From: Deltaproteobacteria bacterium
Lineage (GTDB): Bacteria; Myxococcota; SpSt-1050; JACRCP01
Length of the DNA stretch: 57,234 bases
NCBI GenBank assembly: GCA_016218965.1
Contig: JACRCP010000030.1
Location: 1-57,234 of the forward strand
Direction: 5' to 3'
Part shown: piece by piece, positions 1-8,486 of the stretch
Numbering within the stretch: position 1 is the stretch's first letter
Layout of the letters: each line of letters begins with the position of its first letter
Translations under genes and position numbers: made by a program
The notes under the pieces: generated by a model
Seen by the model: only the letters and a program-made list of their open reading frames with translations
Told to the model about the DNA's origin: nothing
Database searches by the model: none

Positions 1-904
1 CGGCCCGCAGCACCGCCTGGCCGCAGTTGCTTCCGACTTCGTCCTCGCGGGGGTCGCCGATGCTTGTGACGACGTCGAAGCCGTCCCTGGCAAGGGCATC
101 CACCAGTTTCGCGGCATCCTCCGGGGACGTAGGGCGGAGGGCGGTCGAGAGGCCTTCGGATTTGCCTCTTGCGGTGGGGTTGAGGGGCGTGAGCTTCACG
201 GCGAACTTTTCGGGGTCGAACTTCCGGCGGACCACGCCCGGTTCGACCGGAATTCCCTCCATCAGCGCGAAGTTAAGGACGATCTTCCGGTCGCCCGGGC
301 GCCAGAACGATTCGCCGATTCTTGCGACCTCGTCGAGCGACGCGTGCGGAAACGGCATCAGGCGGCGGCGGGTGTCCTCGTCGGTCGAGTTGAGCGAGAA
401 CTGAAGCTGAAAGCGGCCGCGGAAGAAGTGCTCTTTCACGTCGAAGATCGACTCGAACCAGCGGCGGGTGCCCTCCGGCGCGATCGTCGCGGCGCAGACC
501 CACAGGTTCGGGTTCCTGATGATCTCGGGAAGACGCGCCATCGTTCCGGGCACGGCGGGGTTGAGCGCGGGCTCGCCCATCCGCGCAAAATGGACCTTGA
601 GTTTGCGACAATCGAGCGGCAGCGGGGCGGGGTGGCGCGCGAGCACGGTCTTGACCTGCGAGAGCATCATTTCGGAGGGGATGTTGCCGGCAAAATCGCC
701 CCCGGCGTCGCAGAACAGGCACTTGACCGGACAGCCGAACTGCGTCGAGACGTTGATGATCCACTTCTCCTCGCGCGGGTGCCGCCAGTCGAGCCCGTCG
801 ACGAACTCGAAACAGCGGCCCGAGCCGCGCTCGCGCCCCACGAACACCTCGGCCACGTCCGGCCGCCCCGTTTGCGAGATCACTTCGAAGCCGTTGTCTG
901 TCAT
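1..904 (-). CDS. RlmN/Cfr-like radical SAM protein (3' end cut by window edge)
   Basis: The frame runs from ATG at 904 and leaves the window after 301 codons. Residues around 54-66 contain FGCPVKCLFC, the CxxxCxxC motif that binds the radical-SAM iron-sulfur cluster, in the sequence context of the RlmN/Cfr family. Near the window edge is SNCGQ, which matches the position of the second catalytic cysteine that carries the methyl group in RlmN. Both mechanistic cysteines are therefore present, so rRNA or tRNA adenine C2-methylation, or a close variant, is plausible. The roughly 100-residue N-terminal domain that precedes the cluster motif in typical RlmN is missing, so this is a compact relative and not certainly RlmN itself. 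Family placement is good; substrate is unknown. Confidence 0.8.
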   Translation of the reverse strand, partial: MTDNGFEVISQTGRPDVAEVFVGRERGSGRCFEFVDGLDWRHPREEKWIINVSTQFGCPVKCLFCDAGGDFAGNIPSEMMLSQVKTVLARHPAPLPLDCRKLKVHFARMGEPALNPAVPGTMARLPEIIRNPNLWVCAATIAPEGTRRWFESIFDVKEHFFRGRFQLQFSLNSTDEDTRRRLMPFPHASLDEVARIGESFWRPGDRKIVLNFALMEGIPVEPGVVRRKFDPEKFAVKLTPLNPTARGKSEGLSTALRPTSPEDAAKLVDALARDGFDVVTSIGDPREDEVGSNCGQAVLRA

Positions 905-1029
905 GAGATGTGCCCTTCTGTGTTCATCCTTGAGCCTTAACTCTTCATCCTTTTTTTTCCTTCGATTCGCCGGCTCCGGCGGGACAAGCCCGCCCGGGGG
1001 CCGAAATCCCAAATCCGAAAATTCCAATT

Positions 1030-1057
1030 CACCCTTCACCCTTTACCCTTCACCCTT
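1030..1057. repeat. Heptanucleotide tandem repeat (CACCCTT x4)
   Basis: Four consecutive 7-bp units, CACCCTT, CACCCTT, TACCCTT, CACCCTT. A related degenerate stretch (aaatccc/aaatccg) lies just before at 1004-1020. The stop codon and last few codons of the flavoprotein at 1036-1956 are read from this repeat, so its C-terminal RVKGKG tail is repeat-derived. Confidence 0.85.
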
Positions 1058-1956
1058 CTGATGTGCTCCTCCGCCAGGCAGCACGCGCGCGTGCCGTCGG
1101 CGGCGGCCACAACGGCGTAACGGCACGAACCGCGAATCAGATCGCCCGCGCAGAACAGTCCCCGAACGGCGGTCTGGACGTCCGCCGGGAGGGCCGCGCC
1201 CTTGCCGACAAGCATCCGGAAGAGCGCGTCTTCGGGTTCGCGGCCGTGACACAGGAGCAGGTGGTCGCACTTGACGCTCAACGCGGCCTTCCCCCGGTGT
1301 TTCGTCTTGAGGCGGAGGCGGCGAGCCACGGCGCCGATCCTCTCGATCTCGGTGCAACCGTTGACCGGAATCCGGGCCTCGCGGACCCTTTCCATGAGGA
1401 CCCGGTTTGCCTTGATCGACGCGGTCCTTACATAGATCTCCACACGTGCCCCGCGACGCATCACGTTCAGTGCCGCGTCGAACGCCGCGTCGCCGCTGCC
1501 CGACACGGCGACCGTCGCGCCTGAGAGGTCCTTGGGCAGCGTACGCACGTCATGGTGGCACACGTTTTTTTTGACGGCCGCCGCCGCGCCGGGCACGCGA
1601 GTCGCCGCGGGCCGGGTACCCGTTGCCAGGATGACCGTGCGCGCTTGCGCCCGGAATCCCTTCCCGCGCAGGACGAATCTCCCCGACGACATCGAGATTG
1701 ACTCGACGCGCGCCGCAACGTGCCGGACGCCCAACTCATCTGCATGCCTTGTGATCGCGCCGGCAAGCTCCGCTCCGGGGAGTCCGGGCGAATACCCGGG
1801 ATAGTTCTCGACCAGGTTCGCGGCCCGAAGAAGCCCTCCGGAAGGTCCCGGGTCGAAGACCACATGGTCGAGACCGGCTCGTGCCGCATGGACACCGGCG
1901 GCCAGTCCTCCCGGACCCGCGCCGACAATGGCCACATCGAGGTCCAGAAGTCTCAT
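1036..1956 (-). CDS. Thioredoxin-reductase-like FAD/NAD(P)-dependent oxidoreductase without CxxC
   Basis: 306 aa from ATG at 1956, with a G-rich ribosome site just upstream. It opens with the FAD-binding motif GAGPGGL and has the thioredoxin-reductase signature ENYPG, a second nucleotide-binding motif GSGDAA and the C-terminal FAD motif LFCAGD. The active-site CATC of thioredoxin reductases is absent; the corresponding segment reads NVCHHD, with one cysteine. This fits the reductase-like group that includes ferredoxin/flavodoxin-NADP reductases, so disulfide reduction is unlikely. The start overlaps the stop of the upstream hydrolase (ATGA), so the two are translationally coupled. Physiological partner unknown. 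Confidence 0.85.
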   Translation of the reverse strand: MRLLDLDVAIVGAGPGGLAAGVHAARAGLDHVVFDPGPSGGLLRAANLVENYPGYSPGLPGAELAGAITRHADELGVRHVAARVESISMSSGRFVLRGKGFRAQARTVILATGTRPAATRVPGAAAAVKKNVCHHDVRTLPKDLSGATVAVSGSGDAAFDAALNVMRRGARVEIYVRTASIKANRVLMERVREARIPVNGCTEIERIGAVARRLRLKTKHRGKAALSVKCDHLLLCHGREPEDALFRMLVGKGAALPADVQTAVRGLFCAGDLIRGSCRYAVVAAADGTRACCLAEEHIRRVKGKG

Positions 1957-2765
1957 TGACGTCCCCCGGAGGTTCGAATTCCGAATGTCGAGTGTCGAAT
2001 GCCGACTCCCGAATCCCGGCTCAACGCGGCGGCGATTTCGGACACGGAGGCCACGTGGCAGAGCCCGTTCGAGAGGACGTGAAGCGCGGCGATGTGAAGG
2101 CGCTCGCTCGAGGTCGCGCACGCGTCGGCGGCGACGACACAAATCCGGTCGCGCGAGGCCGCTTCGACCGCGGTCGCGAGTATGCACCGGTGCGTCGTCA
2201 CGCCCGCGAACACAGGTACCGAGTCGGGTCGCATCCTGGCGCGGAGTTCCGGGGCTGTCCAGGCCGAGTAGCGGGACTTGAGCGCAATCCCATCCCTCGG
2301 ACCAGGTTGCCATCCTTGAACAAAAGCGGTCAGAGCGTCGTCGGCGGGCATCGGCTTACCGCCGAAGTGGGCGATCACCTTGCCGGACTCGCCGTGGGGG
2401 TCGACATGCCGCGTCCAAACGACCGGCCTGCGGGCGGCACGGAAGAGGTCGAGGAGCGCCCGAACCCGCGGCTCGATGCCGGGCCATGCCGGGAGGAACG
2501 CCGGGGAGGACGGGTCAAGAAACAGTCGCTGAAGATCGATCACGACAAGAATGGCGTTCGACAGCGAAGGCAAAGGCCGGCGGCCTGGTGAGCCGTCGAG
2601 CAGTTTCAGCCAATCACTGCACTTCGTCTCTGCCGTCGCTTCGGTCGCGTACTGTTCGCGTTTTTTCACGCAGACCACCTCACCCGCAGTCTGGGTGGCT
2701 TGCGCAAAAGCCTGGCATGACCGCTTGACGCCCGCTTCTTTACCGCGCGCCGGCACCGGAGTCAA
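1953..2765 (-). CDS. Isochorismatase-family cysteine hydrolase
   Basis: The conserved domain starts at about 2573 (VVIDLQ, catalytic Asp) and continues through ALKSRYSAW (catalytic Lys) to GVTTHRCILATA (nucleophilic Cys), the triad of isochorismatase-like amidohydrolases such as nicotinamidases. Substrate cannot be assigned. No ATG is available: the longest frame opens with TTG at 2765, and another TTG at 2573 begins right at the domain, so the first 64 residues are doubtful. The C-terminal tail GIRHSTFGIR is read from a heptanucleotide repeat. The stop overlaps the start of the downstream flavoprotein by four bases (ATGA), which suggests a two-gene operon. Confidence 0.8.
   Translation of the reverse strand: MTPVPARGKEAGVKRSCQAFAQATQTAGEVVCVKKREQYATEATAETKCSDWLKLLDGSPGRRPLPSLSNAILVVIDLQRLFLDPSSPAFLPAWPGIEPRVRALLDLFRAARRPVVWTRHVDPHGESGKVIAHFGGKPMPADDALTAFVQGWQPGPRDGIALKSRYSAWTAPELRARMRPDSVPVFAGVTTHRCILATAVEAASRDRICVVAADACATSSERLHIAALHVLSNGLCHVASVSEIAAALSRDSGVGIRHSTFGIRTSGGRQ
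1973..2021. repeat. Heptanucleotide tandem repeat, 7 units
   Basis: Seven contiguous degenerate 7-mers (ttcgaat, tccgaat, gtcgagt, gtcgaat, gccgact, cccgaat, cccggct). The array lies inside the 3' end of the isochorismatase gene and supplies its last residues; it sits just upstream of the ribosome site of the flavoprotein gene. Confidence 0.85.
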
Positions 2766-2780
2766 GCGTCAACCGGCCGG

Positions 2781-2817
2781 GACAAATTTGTCATAACACG
2801 TGACATCGATCACAAAA
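2781..2817 (+). promoter_or_regulatory. Palindromic operator region with CRP/FNR-like box
   Basis: A perfect 12-bp palindrome (GACAAATTTGTC, 2781-2792) is followed by CGTGA-N6-TCACA at 2799-2814, close to the CRP-family consensus TGTGA-N6-TCACA. It lies about 80 bp upstream of the outer-membrane protein gene at 2895. The assignment to a CRP/FNR-type regulator is inferred from sequence only. Confidence 0.4.
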
Positions 2818-2894
2818 AAAGGTAGTAGATCCGGCCGCGAAGTGGAAACTGCCAACATGCCTCGATTCGGATTTCAAACGGTCGGGTGACACCA

Positions 2895-3896
2895 ATGAGA
2901 CAGTTCTACGTGCTGGTCGTCATCGTTGCGATCCTCGGCATCATGCTTCCCGGGGTCGTCCTGGCGCAGTCCATCGAGGACATCCAGCTCAAGAAGGAGG
3001 CCGGCGAAAAGACAACGCTCGGCTTCGGTTTTTTGAGCACGCTCGAAGGCGCTGCGGGCCTGAATCGCGATCGTCCCGAGTACCTTGCCACCATCTACCT
3101 TGCACCGCAGCTCAAGATCGGCGCGACGATGCGCGCCCAGCTCAACGTGACGGTGAACCGCGCCGCGCTCGACCGGCAGGACAACGCGTACGGCTGGTAT
3201 CAGGACGACTTTTCGCTTGAGTTCGGGCACCTCAAGATCTGGCAGGAAAAAAGGTCCGGGATCGCGCTCTCGGCGAGTGCGCGGTACTACATCCCGGTGT
3301 CCAAGATGAGCCGCGACGCCAATTCGTACGGCCAGGCCCGCGGCTACTTGAAACTCTCGACCACCCTCTGGAAGTTCTACCTCGCCGCCGAAGGCAATGT
3401 GCAGAAGTATTTCAACGAGTACACCACCTGGGACACATCCGAGCAGCCGGGGACCACCGACTGGTTCCGGCAGGCCGGCAAGGACGAATACATAGAAAAC
3501 AACACCGACTACGGGTTCGGGGAGACCTACACGCTGGGGTTCTCGGCGCTCGAGGGGCTGGACCTGAGTCTCATCTGGGCAATGTACCAGAGCCGCAGGT
3601 ATCCGACGGGCGTGCGAAACGGCGACATCTCGGGCAGCTCGTACCTCCAGGAGCCGCGATGGACCACGTGGAGCCACATGTACCGGTTCGCCGCCGACGC
3701 GACGTACGGCATCGGCGCGATCCCGGCGGTCGCCTCCTCGGAGATGCTCAAGGACTCGCTCTTGTCAAACCTCTACGTCTCGTTCGGCTACAACATCCTT
3801 GCCCCGCAGCTCAAGAGGGGAGGGGCCGAGAGAAACCTCGACCCCTTCGACCCGAAATTCGCGGCGCTTTATTTCGACCTGACGTTCGTCTACTAA
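2895..3896 (+). CDS. Predicted outer-membrane beta-barrel protein
   Basis: 333 aa from ATG at 2895; an in-frame GTG at 2886 is less likely. A typical signal peptide (hydrophobic VLVVIVAILGIML, cleavage after VLAQ) precedes alternating aromatic/polar strands rich in Tyr, Trp and Phe (YGWYQDDF, ARYYIPVS, KFYLAAEG, FGYNILAP). The protein ends in FDLTFVY with a C-terminal aromatic residue, the usual barrel-insertion signal. No named family was recognised. It is followed 23 bp later by the metalloprotease lipoprotein gene, so the two probably form one operon, perhaps barrel plus surface protease. Confidence 0.75.
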   Translation: MRQFYVLVVIVAILGIMLPGVVLAQSIEDIQLKKEAGEKTTLGFGFLSTLEGAAGLNRDRPEYLATIYLAPQLKIGATMRAQLNVTVNRAALDRQDNAYGWYQDDFSLEFGHLKIWQEKRSGIALSASARYYIPVSKMSRDANSYGQARGYLKLSTTLWKFYLAAEGNVQKYFNEYTTWDTSEQPGTTDWFRQAGKDEYIENNTDYGFGETYTLGFSALEGLDLSLIWAMYQSRRYPTGVRNGDISGSSYLQEPRWTTWSHMYRFAADATYGIGAIPAVASSEMLKDSLLSNLYVSFGYNILAPQLKRGGAERNLDPFDPKFAALYFDLTFVY

Positions 3897-3919
3897 CTCC
3901 CTTTCCAGGAGATGCTGAC

Positions 3920-6900
3920 ATGAGAAACCTTCCGCTTGGCACGCTGTTCGCCCTGGTGCTCGCCGTCTGCGCGTTCGGCTGCGCAACGGAGCCGGAGCCG
4001 CTCGACCGCACGCAGCCGGAGGCCTTAAACAAGAAGATGTTCACCGGCGAATGGTACTACAAGATGACGGTGGTAGACACCGAGTGGCAGAACACGTACA
4101 CCTTTCCGGGCGAGGAGACCTCTACTTACGCCGGGTTCGCCTTCAAGGCCCGGTGGGAGATCACCCAGGACCTCCTCAACGCCTACATGATCCCCCAGCG
4201 GTACCGTGACCGCAACGGGAACCTCATCGAGAACGAGATCGGCCAGAAGTCGATGATCTTGTCGTTCAGAATCAAAAAGCACTACGATATCCGCTACGCC
4301 TACAATCAAACCACGCGCGAGGACTTAAACGTCATTGTCGAGAACACGGACAGGCCCTGGAACGAGCGCGAGTACATGGAGGTCGACTGGTCGCAGTCGC
4401 TGGTCTCGAACCTCGCCAACCCGACCCAGCTCGACACGGCGACCGGAGAACTTGTCCGCGAGCCCGTGGCCGTGTGGGAGAACGTCGAGTTCTTTACGCA
4501 CTCACGGATGGTTGACGGCGCCATCGACACCGACAACGCGAACGACGTGAAGATCGACACGCGCAAGTGGAACCCCCTCTTCGACCCGGAGGTCCACGCC
4601 ATCAACATCGACCTCAAGGAGGTCATCTCGCAGCATCTGACGGACTGGACGCAGTTCTACTATGGTCCGTACATGGCGCCGGTCAGCATCAAGACCAGGC
4701 ACTCGCTCATGAAGGCGACGCCAATCGAGGCGCAGACGTACCGCTCGGGCGAGTACCGCGACGAGAAGTTCCGCCGGTTCGGGTTCTTCCGGACCGAGTA
4801 CGACGTGTGGGACCCCGAGCGCGGCGCCCTTGAGGGGAACAAGCAATATCTCATCAACCGGTGGGATTTCACCAACGGCAAGAAGCTCTACTGGTACGCC
4901 TCGCCGGATTTCCAGGAGCAGTTGAACGAGGGGGACATCGAGCTCAAGGCGATTGCCCTTGCGGTGGTTTTCGAGTGGAACCAGGTCATACGCGAGGCGT
5001 TGGGCATGCCCGCGAAGGCGCCTGTCGCCGTGGACGTGCCGTCCACTCCGGCCGAGACGCTGATTCAGCTGTACGCCGCCGTCGCGGACGACCTGATGCA
5101 GTTCCGCGAAAACGTGCCGCTGCTCGATGCAGCCGGAAAACAGGTCACCACGGCCGACGGGACCAAGCGATGGAAATACGAGGTCGGCGACCTCCGGTAC
5201 TCGTTCGTCAACTTCATCAAGATGTCGCCCGACGCCTCCCCGCTCGGCTACGGCCCGTCCACGCCTGATGCTGACACAGGGGAAATCGTGAACGCCACTC
5301 TCAACGCCTACGGCAACTGGGTCGACTTCGTGGTCCGGCGCGCCATGGACCAGTACGACGCGGCGTCGGGCAACTGCACATTGGACCAACTCAAGGACGG
5401 TTTTTACTTTGACCCGAACACCGGGCTGTGCGACAGCCGGCTCTTCGTGGGCGAGTACAAGGGGGGTGTGCTGGGGACGGGTACCGCCGCTCTCACCGCC
5501 GCGGCCCCGAAGGCGCCGCCGAAACAGCCGCAGAAGCTCCACCAGTTGACTCCGGCGCTCATGACCTCGTACTGGCCGCACGCGGACATCAGGCGTCCGG
5601 CGAAAAAACCCACGAAGGAGGAGTTGACAGCCGCGGAACCCGCGATGAAAGCGGCCTGGCGGAGAGAGGTGACGAACCCGACCGCCCTCGACCTTGGCGG
5701 CTTCCAGACAATCGCCGGCACCAGGTACGAGTCGATGATGGTGCCCCAGGCCAATCTCCACACACTTCTTCCGTACGCGCCGTCGGCCGATCACCCGCAG
5801 GTGACTGCGGCGCTCTCGCCGGCACGTCTGCTTTCGCCGGATTTCCTTGCCCGCATGAAGGAGGAGGCGACACACCCGGGCCCGTGCAAGCTCGACGCGT
5901 CGGCGTTCGAGCCGTCGATCCACCGCTTTGTGGAGGAGATGGCGGGCAGGCCGAGGATCGAGGTGTACAAAGCGCTCCGGTTCTGGATCTGGTACACGAC
6001 CGCGCTTCACGAAATGGGCCACAACCTGGGCCTTCGCCACAACTTCCGCGGTTCGGCCGACCAGCAGAACTTCTCTCCCGAATACTGGACGCACTACAAC
6101 GCCTATTGGGACAAGGTCGAGGCGCTCCGCGCGCAGTACCAGCCCTTGATAGACGCGGGCGACCCGGACGCCTACATGGCGTATGTCGCCGCCGTCGACG
6201 AGATCGCGTCGCCGCACAACCGTTTCGGCTCGACCTCGATCATGGACTACATGGGCGACTGGGTGAAGTGGCAGGTCCCGGTGGGCGCGTGGGACAGGGC
6301 CGCGGTTCTTCTGGGCTACGGCGACAAGGTCGAGATCATCGATGTCCGTGAGATCAGGGACAACGTGTATTCGTGCAACGGGAAGGATGGGACGCCCGCG
6401 GGCCTGATGGTCGTGGCCGACGAGCCGCCGGGAGAGAACTGCGCCGCCGGCGGCAAGGTGATAAGCTGCGGCCTCGACCTCGACGGCGACGGCATACTCG
6501 ACGAGGTTGCCGAAGGCACGGTCACGGGGACCGAGGTCAAAACCATCGACTATGCGTGCAACGACGAAACCGGGGGGTCGGTGGCCCTGGTTGAGGTGGC
6601 CGCCGAGCCGGCGAGCTCAATCTGCGAGTTCGGCGGCAGGAAGGCCACGACCGGAGTGGACGTTGACGGCGACGGAAGGCTCGACGAAGGCATAGACCGG
6701 AAGTCGGTCCCGTATGCCTCTCTGCCGTGGAGGGTCGTGCCTTACGAGGACGGGGACTTCCGTCAGGGCAACGTGTGGGACGACCTCCAAACCGCCGAAT
6801 CGGGCCGCAAGGTGCGGTACTACATGTTCTGCGGAGACGAGAAGGTGTTTGACGACGCGTTCTGCACGCGGTTCGACATCGGCGTGACGGCAACCGAGAT

Positions 6901-8473
6901 CACGCGCAACTTCATCCGCGATTCGCAGCCGTCGTATTTCTTCAAGAACTTCAAGCGGCAGCGGTGGAACTTCGACAACATCGCCGACGGGTACTACATC
7001 AACAAGTGGGCGTGGTCCTACTATATGTACGGGAAGTCGTTGGGCGAAATGCAGTTGGCCAGCATGCGGTTCTCGGACAAAACGATCGACAAGAGCCGGC
7101 CGCAGGACGACTTCTGGGGGTCCATCTGGGACGGGATGAGCTTGATGGGAGCGGGCCCGGAAAAGCGCGACATGCTCCCCGGTTGCCACCACAACGGCGG
7201 CGAGGACCTGCTGAGGGCGTCGCTCCTTTTTTACTACTACCTGCTCTACGACGTGCTGGGCAGGCCCGACTACGGATACTACCAGCTCACGCGGGGCACT
7301 GACGCCAAATTGTTCTGGGAGGCGACGGACGAGCGTTTCATTGACACCAGCAAGCCCACCGGGAACGTGCCGACCGGCTACGGCTGGGGCTGGCAGGACA
7401 AGTACGACCAGCAGGCGGACGTCGACCAGTATTACCCGCACCTCGAGCGCATCGGGGTCGAACTGGACAAGATCGTCGCGCTCGAAATCATGTCGATCCC
7501 CGCGGCGATGAACGAGCCGCTGTACTTCGAAAAGGCCAACGGCCTCTCGTTCTGGAACTCGATCTGGACCAACACGGGAAGCCAGGCGTGGGAGGTCATG
7601 AAGGGGCTGATCACCGACAACTTTTCCCACGCGCAGACGGCGTGGTGCATGAAGTGCGACGCCAACTGCATCGCCGACTCGGCGACGTACCCGCCCCAGC
7701 TCAAGGCGTACCCGGTCGACTTCCTCGAGGGACTGCGGGCCGGCGGGATTGTGGGCGACCAGAAGCCGTCGGGCGCCTCCCGGTGCGGGCCGGACGAGTA
7801 TCCCATGCAGCCGGGAATGGACGCGCTCTTCGCGATCTTCCCGATCTTCTTCGGAATCTCCGGCGCCTCGCACCCGTGGTACAGCAACAACCTTGCGGAC
7901 CACATGGACAGCCAGGTCAAGGGCGGCAACCACCGGTTCGACATCCCGCCCGGGAGCGAGGTCGCCGAGTTCACGAACACCACCGGAACCAAGACCTACC
8001 AGGCGGTGAAACCCAAGGACGGGCTCGGGATCTCGTACCAGCTCGTGGCAAATGGCGCGCGCATCATGGACCGGATCAACGCCGTGGAGTACTGCCGGGA
8101 ATGGTCGGTGTTCCCGCCGGACCGGACATGCGCGTGGGCCAGCGAGACCTACTCCGACGAGTACCCCTGCTGCGAGGACTTTGCGAAGGACGAAACGACC
8201 GGCACGTGCGCGTGGCCGCCGCTTCCGGAGGACCTTGCGGGCCGCGTCAACCACGATGACTGCGGGGAGGTGATCGCGTGCCTGTCCAGCCTGGCGGTTC
8301 CCGACTACTGCGAGCCGGAGGGATTCGACCCGATCTTTTCTCTGGACCTCGGCGCGCTGAAGTACCGCGACGTCGACCGGATCGAGGCGATGCTCATCAT
8401 GATGCAGGACATGATTGACCTCGCCGGTCACTACCAGTGGCGGATCCCGGGGTACCTCGAAAACGACTGGTAG
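3920..8473 (+). CDS. Large zinc metalloprotease lipoprotein (metzincin type)
   Basis: 1517 aa from ATG at 3920, with AGGAGA seven bases upstream. A lipoprotein signal ends in the lipobox AFGC. Residues 697-707 read HEMGHNLGLRH, the metzincin zinc motif HExxHxxGxxH, and SIMDYM near residue 775 looks like the Met-turn, so a zinc endopeptidase exposed on the envelope is well supported. Between about residues 814 and 928 there are two copies of a Cys/Gly unit ending in DLDGDGILDE and DVDGDGRLDE, resembling calcium-binding repeats (DUF7151-like) of myxobacterial secreted proteins. The remaining 600 C-terminal residues are rich in Trp, Tyr and Cys. Closest to large secreted DUF5117/DUF4953-type proteases, but that placement is from memory. 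Confidence 0.8.
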   Translation: MRNLPLGTLFALVLAVCAFGCATEPEPLDRTQPEALNKKMFTGEWYYKMTVVDTEWQNTYTFPGEETSTYAGFAFKARWEITQDLLNAYMIPQRYRDRNGNLIENEIGQKSMILSFRIKKHYDIRYAYNQTTREDLNVIVENTDRPWNEREYMEVDWSQSLVSNLANPTQLDTATGELVREPVAVWENVEFFTHSRMVDGAIDTDNANDVKIDTRKWNPLFDPEVHAINIDLKEVISQHLTDWTQFYYGPYMAPVSIKTRHSLMKATPIEAQTYRSGEYRDEKFRRFGFFRTEYDVWDPERGALEGNKQYLINRWDFTNGKKLYWYASPDFQEQLNEGDIELKAIALAVVFEWNQVIREALGMPAKAPVAVDVPSTPAETLIQLYAAVADDLMQFRENVPLLDAAGKQVTTADGTKRWKYEVGDLRYSFVNFIKMSPDASPLGYGPSTPDADTGEIVNATLNAYGNWVDFVVRRAMDQYDAASGNCTLDQLKDGFYFDPNTGLCDSRLFVGEYKGGVLGTGTAALTAAAPKAPPKQPQKLHQLTPALMTSYWPHADIRRPAKKPTKEELTAAEPAMKAAWRREVTNPTALDLGGFQTIAGTRYESMMVPQANLHTLLPYAPSADHPQVTAALSPARLLSPDFLARMKEEATHPGPCKLDASAFEPSIHRFVEEMAGRPRIEVYKALRFWIWYTTALHEMGHNLGLRHNFRGSADQQNFSPEYWTHYNAYWDKVEALRAQYQPLIDAGDPDAYMAYVAAVDEIASPHNRFGSTSIMDYMGDWVKWQVPVGAWDRAAVLLGYGDKVEIIDVREIRDNVYSCNGKDGTPAGLMVVADEPPGENCAAGGKVISCGLDLDGDGILDEVAEGTVTGTEVKTIDYACNDETGGSVALVEVAAEPASSICEFGGRKATTGVDVDGDGRLDEGIDRKSVPYASLPWRVVPYEDGDFRQGNVWDDLQTAESGRKVRYYMFCGDEKVFDDAFCTRFDIGVTATEITRNFIRDSQPSYFFKNFKRQRWNFDNIADGYYINKWAWSYYMYGKSLGEMQLASMRFSDKTIDKSRPQDDFWGSIWDGMSLMGAGPEKRDMLPGCHHNGGEDLLRASLLFYYYLLYDVLGRPDYGYYQLTRGTDAKLFWEATDERFIDTSKPTGNVPTGYGWGWQDKYDQQADVDQYYPHLERIGVELDKIVALEIMSIPAAMNEPLYFEKANGLSFWNSIWTNTGSQAWEVMKGLITDNFSHAQTAWCMKCDANCIADSATYPPQLKAYPVDFLEGLRAGGIVGDQKPSGASRCGPDEYPMQPGMDALFAIFPIFFGISGASHPWYSNNLADHMDSQVKGGNHRFDIPPGSEVAEFTNTTGTKTYQAVKPKDGLGISYQLVANGARIMDRINAVEYCREWSVFPPDRTCAWASETYSDEYPCCEDFAKDETTGTCAWPPLPEDLAGRVNHDDCGEVIACLSSLAVPDYCEPEGFDPIFSLDLGALKYRDVDRIEAMLIMMQDMIDLAGHYQWRIPGYLENDW

Positions 8474-8486
8474 TCCGCCGGACGGC

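Noticed and set aside
4502..6217. Long antisense frame inside the metalloprotease gene
   Set aside because: Arg/Val/Gly-rich shadow typical of GC-rich DNA, no motif; the plus-strand frame has catalytic motifs.
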